Shown: one piece after another, positions 11,901 through 23,900 of the stretch
Position numbering within the stretch: the first letter of the stretch is position 1
Layout of the letters: each line of letters starts with the position of its first letter
Source: Bugulina stolonifera
Taxonomy: Eukaryota; Bryozoa; Gymnolaemata; Cheilostomatida; Bugulidae
Length of the DNA stretch: 64,000 nt
Direction: 5' to 3'
Assembly (NCBI GenBank): GCA_935421135.1
Contig: OW285192.1
Span: 849,501 to 913,500 of the forward strand
Made by a program: the position numbers and the translations under genes
The notes under the pieces: model-generated
What the model was told of the DNA's origin: nothing
What the model saw: the letters and a program-made list of their open reading frames with translations, nothing else
Databases searched by the model: none

Positions 11901-14900
11901 TTTAGTAATACTACCTACATGCACATTCCCAGCACTGATTTGCTAGTAATAGCATTGCAACTAAAGGGCCGCGCAGACTGGAGGCGAATGGGGCGAAATT
12001 CGCTTGAGAATTTGCGAGAAACGAGCGAGACCCTGCCGCATTGGGCTAATTTTGCGAATTCGCTTCGATCAAACATGTTTGATAATTCCGCTTGCCGCGT
12101 GCGCGCTATTGGTCGACACACCGTTCATTACTTCCTGTCGCGAAAGTTTAAATGGACAGAAACGTGAACGCAACATAATACTTATAAGCAACTGCATGTA
12201 GAATAGTCTATTGGGATATGCGGTGTGTGACTTTTGCCTGCACAAGACGTGTTTAGGCCATTAATCGATCGGAAAGTTTCGCTATGGATTCGTGCCTAGT
12301 GTGTTTAGGAGTGCGAAGCGAAACAATATGGCCTCACTTGACGCACAGCTAATTTCGCCTCCAGTTCGCTCCAGGCTTTACGCTCAGCTACTACAACTAG
12401 TCATACAGAATTACTAACGACTGTCAATCACCACTCCCATAATGCAATGTTATGTCCCTACTAAAAGTTGTCTACTCATGAGATTATTTCATTAATGAAA
12501 ACACAACTCCATATTAATTTGTCAAATTACACCATTTTAGTATTAGTACCCATGTACATAAAGTATAATAGGTGTCTTCGCGACCTAAACTTCAGACCCA
12601 GGCCGATTTACGAAAATATTTTTCGGCATGCATCCGTCACAGGGTCGCGAACACACTGGCCTGGGCCAAACGCAAAATTCTAATTTCCGCGCGTAGAAAT
12701 TAGGTGTGCCAATGAGCTAGAGATGGTTTCGTCCGGCCAAGCAAAATCCTAGGCCAATAGCCCCTCTGACCTGAGTTGGACGGCCATCTTGTGATTTTTA
12801 TTTGCGACCTGTGTCCGTCCAAGAGGTCGCGAAGACACCTAATGTACATGGTCGGCTAGGATTTGCCATTTTTTACATTTCAATTAACCAATAAAACAGC
12901 AAACTTCCTGATTGTGAGAGGCTAGACTTAGATGACTGTAAACTAAAACCAATGCAGTTGACCCACCAAGGTTTGTCTCCTAGTGACCAGTGACCATTAC
13001 ATATTGTACCAGATGCTAAACTAACAATATACTTAGCAACAACCACTGTGCCACATAGGCTGAGATTTAGACTGAATGCACCAATGAGCGTCATACGTGC
13101 TGCTGGTTCAGTATACACATACTAACTCGCTGGTCAGTCAAATGCAGGGCCTTATAATTGGGGTCAGACCCCATCCACCCTAATTGTTCTGTAGCAATGG
13201 AAACAAACCTGCCATTGCTTATAAAACAACAATATAATATATTATGTAGGTTAGAAATTATAGAAGGTTGACTACTGGTAAACAAAAGATTAGAAGTGAA
13301 AAAAACGTGTGCGTCGGCCGGGAATCGAACCCGGATCTATTGCTTGGAAGGCAACAATGCTAACCTTTACACCACCGACGCTTGTTGATCTTGCTAACTG
13401 TTACTGTTAGAAGACGCAACATTGTGTGCCGATGCATGAAGATCACTGAACAATGAAGCTGCTATAAGTGCGGTGGACACTAGTAAGCTATTGATCATAA
13501 ACAGAATTTGCCCTCTTATTTCTTTGTTCTCCCTTTGTCCCTTTGCTAATCATAATTTCTACTTCTCTAGTGCTTAGAAATGTGTTGCACAAATAGACCT
13601 ATAATAATAATTATACCAAATTGCTACAGCACAAAGCACACTAAAGGTGCGTTTACACTACACCAACTCCAACACCAACTCCGTCACCAACTCCAACCTC
13701 CAACACCAACACCAACTCCGATTCCCAACTATGTGTTTACACTATACCAACTAGTTGTTGACCACGCAATCAATTAATGGCCAGTACCCACATCAGCAAG
13801 CATGCTTGTACAAGTGTACATGTACTGTGATTATAGCAAATAAGCAAAAAGCTTTGGATTTATCATCTACATGTATGATCAACAGCTAATCCTAGATTTG
13901 TGAAATGGCTGGTAGTTATAACCTTAGCTATTGGAAATTATACATGTACTTCAAATTAAAGTTTTGTGAGTATCACTTTGAATAGCTAGTGCTAGGGAAG
14001 GTTTTCCCCATAATAAAGCTTTAGGTTTATCATCAATAATCCAGAGCCAATCCTAGATTTGCAAAACAGATGCTAGCTATAATTAAAATACTGATTTCTG
14101 ATTGGTCAATACCCTCCGACTTGTCGGAGTAACCCAGCACTGTTGGGTTGCTCCAACTCCGTCTCCGACAATAGGGATCTCCAACACCGACACCGACTTT
14201 TGTGTTTACACTACACCAACTTTGCCGGAGTTGGGCAGAAAAGACGCAGTTGGTGTCGGAGTTGGTGTAGTGTAAATGCAGCTTTAGTATAAATACTAGT
14301 AGCTGAATTATGATATCAGTTACAGTTGTACCTACTATTTAGTATTCAGTAGCTAATGGCTATAAGTTATCATTAAAAGTCAGGCGTGAACGAACAGAAA
14401 GTAGATAGATCGTAGTTCATATGGTTTACATAATTATCCATGCAAATAAATAATGAGTAGAAGAGTGGTGACCTTCAGTTGTATAGAATGGATTGCACAT
14501 GCATTGTACATGATTGTGGACAAATTAATGGCATTATTTTACAACTAGCACAGAGAGTCATTTATGTTCCCATTAATCAAATAATCCTATGAGCTAATAA
14601 CTTTGCCCACTGTAAGGAGTGAGATATAAAATCATATAGAACTAACACCAACCTTATGCATGAGAGGTTTTCCATCACCTATCGTCTTGCCTGTGGAAGT
14701 GTCGAATAAGTGTACAACTACAATATTGTAAGACATTATTAGCAATATTGTAAGACACACAAAACCAGTAGAGACATGGTACTACATATAAATATATGTC
14801 CAGTGGTCAAAGTCTATAAAAAGAGGTGGGGGTCTCTACAGTAGCAGACATAGTCACTTGAGGGCGCGAAGCGTGCCGGCGGGGAGGTCCAGAGGGGCGC

Positions 14901-17900
14901 CTGAGTGCCCTCCTGGAAATTGAAAACTTTATCAAAATTAGACACCGAAATGATGCAAAATCCAAGAACTTCAGGTTAAAATAGGGTCCAAGATCCTAAA
15001 GTAAAATATGGTCCGATTAGTGTTATTATTGTAATGGTACACACAGTCGTCTCCTACACCTGACACTCATTATTATGTGTGCTTACATGTATATATCTGC
15101 TTGCATTCTACCTTGTGTAACTTCTATATCATTGTATATACTTGTAAGATTATTACTAAGTCTTTTAGTGCCTTTTATACCCATGTACAGAGGCCCGATC
15201 TCTCAGAATTACTTGATATTCATTTTGTACATGAATTGGATCATTATAAACAACTTTTGTATAACCCGACCCATTTTTGGGTCGGCCGTCGGGCTTTCGG
15301 CGGCCATGTTGTTGCGCAACTTCCGGACGACCCTATGTCGTCTTTTCCCGACACTACGTCGGGCGGAAGTCCTTATACTATATAAAGGGCATTGTTTCAC
15401 TGTTCATTGTCTCAGTCTTCACTTGGCTTTCAATAAAGACACACCTATACTTGATACAGAGACTTTCACTTCCTTTTGTCAGGTCATTCGCTTAGCGAAC
15501 CGCCTACTAGGTCGGATCACTCTCTTTCAATGTATAGTCTGAAGGTCAGACTTGGGACCAGATGGGTCGTCTCTGGTAGCTATTGGGCTACTGAGACCGC
15601 TCGATCTTTCATGTAATGAGGAGGCCTGGCACCACTCATAGGCACTTCAGTTTTGGGTCGGTAGTCATCCAAGGACGACCGCACGAAATACCAGAAACCA
15701 TTACATTATTACAGCCTCTCCCACAAGGTCCCAGCCTGGAGGGCAATGATAATTGGCTTTAGATAACTCGGCCTCGCATAACTCAGATAATTGGATAACT
15801 CAGCCTCCCCCACAAGGTCCCAGTCTGGGGGGCAATGATAATTGGCTTTAGATAACTCAGACTTTACTGCTCTAACTCAAACAATTTCTTGCAAGCCAGG
15901 TTCTGTATAGTAATAAACTACTGGATTATAAAGCAGCCACCCATAAAATTATTATGTCCTATAGCTTTTGGGCTACTGAAATGGCTATTTTTAAACCTAT
16001 GATGGGCCTAGCTTAGCTAATTATGCTAAACATTCGTACAAACAAGCAGACATTGTCAAGTATTCCAGAGAAAGCCAATGGAGTAATAAACTATTACAGA
16101 ATTGTCTACTAAATAATCTCACATTCACAACTCTGTGTCTGTGCTGTAAGGCCTACAACATGATCCTTTCATCTTCTATTTATCATTTATCATTTTTTTA
16201 TTAGACCTATACTGTATTTCTAAGTGGCTGTGCAGAAATTGATACTGTCTTTATATATTATGATCACCTAACTCAGACTTCTCATAACTCAGACCATTTT
16301 CCTGGTCCGCTGAAGTCTGAGTTATCCAAGTTCTACTGTATAATAGTAATCTGCAGGGGGTCTATCAGTCTGAGGGACCCCCTAGAATTTTTGGTGAGGG
16401 ACTGCGTCCCCTCACGACCCCCTCAACTTTGACCGCTGTGTACGTCACTAAACTATGTTCGTCACTAAACTGTGTTCACTAAGTATAATATAATGACCTG
16501 TATTCAATACATACCTTTCTCATTAGCCTTGTCTCTAACAGCTAGAGTGTCATTGCTGAGGGAGACAGTCATCTCATTGAGAATGTCGGTTCTCATCCCT
16601 ACATGTGAAAACAAAGGAGGTTTAATAACGATGACTTACGAACTTGCTCATTGGACAAGAAGGAATAGCATAAACCAATCATTTGTTGACGATTAAATAA
16701 CATTTTAGATCTTGACAGAAAAATCAGGGAAGATAAATCTAAACTTTACAAACATTGTTTACTGCTGCAGTAGTACAACTCTATACTTCTACACAGTTTC
16801 CACAGGCAATTTAAAGGCCTAGTACTACACATGCATTTGACCTGGCTATAGTCAATTGATTATATTGCAGCTACCCTGATGCCTTCTTTCTTATCACTTT
16901 ATCAGTGGTATTTCAAATCTATGACGCGTCCTGTATATTGTAGAAAAATAATATAAACACAATATATGAACTCTGCAGAACAATGAAGCTCAAGAGAAGT
17001 AAACAAGAAATAGCTGTTTGTGCTTTTTAATTTTCATGTAAATAAATGGGTGCCTTTGAATTGTCCTCTCTCAAAATTGATTTGAGAGAAGACAACTTCT
17101 AATTAGAAACGATTTAGCGACTATACATGCTAATCTCTATATTTAAATTTTAGGCAGATTCTCTATTCTTGTAGTGAATAGGGAATATATTTCTCTATTC
17201 TTAAAACTATTGAGTTCCACCCCTGTAAATAGGTTAGGTGTTCAGTAAGCTAGTACACAGCCAGGATTCGATCTACCTTGGTGTGTTGTATCACTACGAC
17301 TGTTGTATAGCTCCTCCGGAACGAAATAAGAAGATGTTCAAAATTCTGCACCAAAACTAATTTCCGATCTATGAGTATAAGAGCATAAAGTTCGACTAAG
17401 GGCACTTTCGGCATCAATGCAATGGAAGCGCAAATAATACGATGGAATAAATTTTCCAATAATGTGATGGAAATAATAACAAAGATATAATAAAAATAAT
17501 ATAGCATTACTGAATATTTATCGTATTTTCATCGCATAAATTAAAAAAAATCCCCCATTAATGCGATGGCTGTTGTTATTTCTCACGTATTATTGCCGAA
17601 CACCGCTAATTATGGAAAAGGCTAGGCTGGGAATTTCCAAATAAATTCTGTCAGTCAGATTACTTTAGATTACAATCAGTTAGAGAATGAACCTTCCAAA
17701 TAATCCTACCTAACTCATTACTCAGTATGGGCACTTTCGGCTATATCGCATTATACAATGGATTATACGAAAGCGATCGATAATGGATCGCATAGTAATA
17801 AAAAATGTGACGGTGTTTGGTAATGAATCGCATAATAATAAAAAATGTGACAGCGTTCGGGAATGCATCGAATAAATTATTCAAATAATAATATTTTATT

Positions 17901-20900
17901 ATTATTTTTATTAAATTTATCATTTTTCCCAATGCGACGATCCTTCGCATTTGGAGTCAAAAAAATATTTAATATAAATTCGCCCAGTCTCCTGTGTTTG
18001 TTATGCCATCAGTTGTCAATAGTAACCTACTACAGCCATTGTACATACCTGGTATGCAAATACCATAGAGGTAGGACTACTAATTTGTTCTCTTCATTCA
18101 ATAGAAATAAAGAGTTTACATCTTACATGTTGTACTAACTGTCCTATCAGTGTACTAACTAGTTGTACTGTCTTTGTTATCAATTGAAACCAGCATCATT
18201 GCTCTCTTCAGCCTATTAGGTAATGATATGATCGGATCAATAGAATTACAAGCAGGTAACTGTGCAGGTAACTTCGTTTGCATGAAGATTCATCTGCTGA
18301 TTTGACTGCTGTATACAAATTAGCACTATTTACATGACTTGTGGTTTGAAAGTAACGACTTGTAGATCAAAGATTAATTTTGATACCAAGTGAACATTGT
18401 GTTAACATCAACATGCTGCTGATATTCCTATAAATAATGTTCAAATGGAATTTAATGCTTTAATCTTTAATGCTTTAATCGTTTTATGTACACCAGAAAT
18501 ACAACATTTCAGCCACCATCAATGAGCATGAGTTAGAGACAACTTTATCATTAAATTCCACACTAACAGGAGGCAAAACTCCTTTTTGAATTATGCAGTG
18601 CAGAATATTTTATAATGTAACACTTTTATGCTTCAATATCAACCATTTTAAAATAATGTTTTCATTTTCTCAAATATTGTGGTGATATGGAATCTCCCAT
18701 GTACAAACATCTATGGGCTTGACATAACTATGTGCTAGTCATCTTGCTTACTTGTATAATTAATCTGTTGCATATGCTCTTCCCTGCCTGTACTTGCCTA
18801 TAATTGCCTGTTTCTGTTTACATTGTGCAATTGAGTGAAACATTAATGTAACCAGTAACTATTCTATGTCTACTTGCCTTGTATGCCTACCAAGGGAGGC
18901 CAAGGTCTCAGAATGTACTAGTTTTTACATATTATATGTTTCCTCCTATTATAAGCACTTTTCATAATGGCCGACCCTTTTAAAGTCGGCCCTCGGCCTT
19001 TTGCCGCCATATTGTTATGCAATTTCCGGGGTCGATGCTATATCATTTCTGCCGATGCTATATAGGCCTTTTTACCGGAACTATTGCCGGAAACGCTTCT
19101 ATTATAAAAGCGTGTTCACTTTCTGTACAAATCAGTTGATGGTTAGACTGCAATAAAGTCACATCTCCCAACTCAAGCTATACAGAGTCTTCTGTCTTAG
19201 CAAAACTGTTCCAGCTCTTGGTCTCTTTGGACCACTAGTCCAAACTGACTTTCAGGTTGGACAGAACATACTCTTTCAACTCTTTCTGAGCACAGCATCG
19301 GGCCTACGACCCTTACACATGAATACGCTACAAGTACTGTTCACTCTATATGTAACGCAGGAAGAATAGTCTAGTCGACCACTCCTAGGCTCTTCCCAAA
19401 TTCGTACCATCAGTGTACCTGTGTGATTCAAGCACAAAAACATTACAATATTCTAATTGAATGGGATAAACAAATACCTGGAAACTTGGGTGAGCACTGA
19501 AGTCTACCATCATACGAGTAGATGTATACACTTGTGTTGTCTACTACCAGGAAATGCTTCTCAGCCAATAGGATCATAGAGATGCTGCCTTCCTTAAGAT
19601 CAAATATAGTCGGTGTATTCCAGTTGGCTACGCTAAAACACAGTATATCCCCACATATCTCAATGTATGGTTATTATATAACACAGTGGAACTAGCTTAA
19701 TTTGGCCTCGTTTAATTCGAAAACTTAGATAGTTTAAACTGCTAACCTTGGTTCCTGCTGAGCACTATATAAATGGCTATATATAATTTGGATTTATTAT
19801 GTATAATTCAAACTCCTACAGCTTGCTTTTCTTTCATCGAGTTATAATAAATGTATTATAGTTATTGCTAAGACCCAAAGAGCACTTACCACTGCTTCAA
19901 ATTTTTATTGGAAAGAAACTGCTAATAAACTAATAAAAGAACATTTACGACTGCTTCCAATTTTAATTTAAATCCATATTGGAAACAAACTGCTAATAAG
20001 CTGCTCTGTTTAAAATCCAGTCAATCAGTTAAAGGTTTTAGCTGTTCAAATTTAACACGCTTTGAATTAACCTGAAAGCAGGTTCCGATCGTATAGCTGA
20101 AGGCATGTGCTACTGCTTATCGGTCAGATATAAAGCTAGATAAATTAGTCTAAAAGCCCGAGGTCAAAGATTTGTTAGAACATGATCGTAGTACAATAAC
20201 TGTGGCATAGCGAATGGCTTTGATTTAAATGAAAAGTAATCCTCTCTCATTTCAAATTTGAAGCTATCCTCTCAATTAGTTTCATCAAAATAAAAAATGT
20301 GCTTTCATACTGTTACACTGTACATTTGACCCATTACTTGTTGCCAATCTGCAGTGTTGTAGTCTGGACCGTAATAAACAGTACCAGTTGTATTAACCAG
20401 GAAGCTTTCATGATAAAAATTGCATTCCTTAAATTATATGTTAATGGATTTGGCCATTTTTTATAAATATATGGTATATTTTTAGCAAGGAATTTATCTT
20501 TGAGCAGTCAGAGATTTGTTTCAAATCCATAAAAATACCAGTCACTGACTGGGGTTTGAACCCGGGGTCTCTACGGCACCTAATTGCCTCGCAAAATGAA
20601 CAGAACATGCTTCCCACTACACCAGCTCAGCAAGGAAGCTTCACCAGTGAGCAGTAGACATGCTCCGAACGAACTGCACACGAGGCACACCTGTGATTAT
20701 GGCCACCTTGCGCCTTATAGTGCAGCTCAATTTGAATTAAACAATTTCATAATCATAGTCTAGTGTTTGGCAGCCCAAGTCACAAGGTTCAAGTTGTTGT
20801 TATCATCAGACTGCATTGATTACTCTAAATTTGATGCAAAACAAGTCCGATAACAGCTATCGAGTTACCATCGACTGGACAGTGGTGAGAGTATAGTTCA

Positions 20901-23900
20901 CAACGAGCGATTTTATAGGCATCAGCATGGCATACCTGTACACGTAGCACTGGGATGGTGTAGTTACAACAAGATGTCTATAGCCAAGAGAAGCTTTTAT
21001 AACTCGATCTCTAAACTCCAGCTTCTCCTTAGTATCATTGGTTACATTACGCACTGCAACAGTTTTCTGGTCAGTGACTGTAACTTCATACTCCTGCCAC
21101 TCGAGACGTCTATGCAATAACATACAATTCACATGTCTATAAATATCTATATAATAACATGCAATCCACATCTATAATAGATGTACAATGTATAATAATA
21201 AGATACAATATTCATGTATTTCTATAATAGATGTCTATATAATAACATAGGCCTACAATTCACATGTCTATAGATCGCAAGGTGACCAACCAAAAATTTA
21301 TAAAAATGAGTCGAAAAAATATAAAAATGAGTCAAACATGTTAAAGGAAAATTTTTCAGTATAGTTGCTGAACAATGAATCATTATTCAGCAACTATTCT
21401 GAAAAATTTTATTATCATTATGCCTGTGGACTCATTATGCCTGTGGACTCATTATGCCTGTGGACTCATTATGCGTTCTAGTTGGTCAGTGTGTAGGTGT
21501 CTACATAATAACATACAATCCATATGTAAACTGTAACAGTAGGAAGTTTACCATGTTTAGTTTTATAGAGATAACCTACAATGTACTTGTACAATTGACA
21601 ATTCACTACAGTGAGAAGGAGCAGGTATGCACCTACCCTTACCTTTCAATCAGGTTACCAAACACTATCTGCCCATTGCCGCAAGCACCTGCTATCTGAG
21701 TGCCATCTGTTGACCAGGAAAGACTGAATATACTTCCAGTTGAAACTTTGTCTAGGCTGTGGGACCACTAAACATACAAATATAAAGAAAGCAGTACTAG
21801 ATGCATTGTTTGATTCTATTTATTCTCTATATTTCAATACTCGTCCAAGTATAAACTGTTAGTGAAAGATGCTGCCAGGATTGGTATCAAAAAATCATGA
21901 TTAAAACCCCAACATACAATTGTGTGAATTTGCGACTGTTTGAAAAAGACAGTTCGATACAGGACGTTTCGAAACCAGACGGTTCAACACCGGACAGTTC
22001 GCAAAGCCAAAACCCCCAGATTTCAAATAACTTTTTAATATTGTTTCTTCAGTTGAATTAATTAAAATTAATTATCTGTGAGTTGTGCCCTTCTAAATGT
22101 ATTCTACACAGTTTAGAAGTGTCCTGTTTCGAACTGTCTGGTAGTGAAACGTCCTGTTTCGAACTACCTTTTTCGAAATGTCCCTATACCCAATTGTGTA
22201 TATATACTGCACATGCACTGTATACTACTATTACTCAAGATACAATTGTGCATATATATATACTGCGCATTTACATTACTTATATTTAATCTACAGTTTA
22301 TGAGCTACAATATGCACCCCTATTAGTACATGTATAATAATTACAGTATAATGCACAACGTATGTAACGTAACACCTACCCCTGTTTTATCACATAGTCT
22401 GAGGGTGTTGAATGAGCCAACAGCAAATAATTGCCCATCTGGAGCCCAGGCTACTGATGTGATGGGATAATCATGGTTTTGACTATTGTACATCTGCCTG
22501 CCGTACGAATCCCACACCTTATACTTGCAGTCTTCTCCCCCTGATACAATGAATCCAGTCACAGGATTCCAATCTATCTTCAGAATGACTCCTTCATGCG
22601 CTTTCCACTACAGCATAATTATACATGTATGATAACATCGTAATACCTGCCTTCTAGAATATTCCTAATGTGCAATTTTGATGTTTTAATAAATTTATCT
22701 ATATGAAATTATACAGCCATCTCCCAGGAGTAGACAACTATAGAACTTTACCCATATGTGGACACAAGTACAGAGTTGGGACTAGAATGATGAAATCACT
22801 ATCTGCTTGTACAATTCCCTAGTCTTGCACCAGTGAACGGATTAGAAATATCGATTTCATTTTGTGTAAGTGATTAGGATAATTCGTTGATTTTTTAGTT
22901 CGCAAATGCTATGCAATTTTAACAAAATATTTACCAAAACTGCTAATTCCCCTTCATGTCGTTTCTGAATATACACAATAATACTATAATTTATAAATAC
23001 AATGTATAATAAAACCGTAAATGTTTTGTAACTAAATGTACATTTTCCATCCCTTTTAACTTCGGCTGTAATTAAATTAATGTGATAGCAATAAAAGTAC
23101 CATCAGTTAATGTCATTGCCCAATTGACAATATGCAACAATGTCTTCTTTTGATTTGTCTTAATTTTGAGGGAGGACAAATTGTAGTTGTAACTACAACT
23201 TTTTCACTTGAGGTCAGTGTTATACTGAAGCTAGAATATAGAACATGGCCCTTATTATTTTATTAAAATGATGTACTTAAATACTGATTGTTAAAGTGTG
23301 TTAATTAACAGTGGGAAGGGACCATCAGTGTTGTGCGTATTTTTAACTGTTGTTTCAATATACACAAGCAATAATTCAATAACAACAAGCAATAGTATTT
23401 CCTATCCCCTGGTCTCATACTTTACTAGCGAATATGGCAATTCTCTGGTATGGGGATGAATAGAGAAAAGAGAGCTATTCTCTACTTTCAGAACAAGGTA
23501 GTGACAACCTTGGAGCAGTAATCCTGCAGCCTTAGGGATGGTAATATAGGCTGTAATATGAACGTACTGATTGAGGCTTAGCATTAGCTTGTAGTGATTT
23601 GATCACCAACTGTCCACTGTTTGTGTAGAGGACAGCATCAGATTCTGGACTCCAAGCCACACCATACACTGGTGAAGCATTAGTAGCCAACGTAGATCTT
23701 AACATGCCACTCCTTGACCATATCTTCACCTGCAAGTTTCACAGAACAGATGCAAAATTCTATCAGCAGTCTATAAATTATATTGCTTACAAATTTGTAA
23801 CCAAGTCGTTTAAACTAACATCTAAAATTTAACCCTCCTTCTGATATACCTGACCATCTTCCCCAGATGTGATGAGTGCACTTCCGTCATAGCTCCATCT

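Larger units (their letters stand above)
11504..14717 (-). other. IFT80 intron 9 and flanking exons: contents
   Basis: Intron 9 (11640-14652) carries four separate insertions or genes: a GC-rich inverted-repeat element, a TA-target MITE, a tRNA-Gly gene and a TTTACACT-ended element. The remaining sequence holds nothing I recognise. Confidence 0.6.

Noticed and set aside
15075..15542. 155-codon open frame within the solo LTR
   Set aside because: Entirely inside a solo LTR and crosses its TATA and polyadenylation signals; not conserved as an open frame in the other copies.
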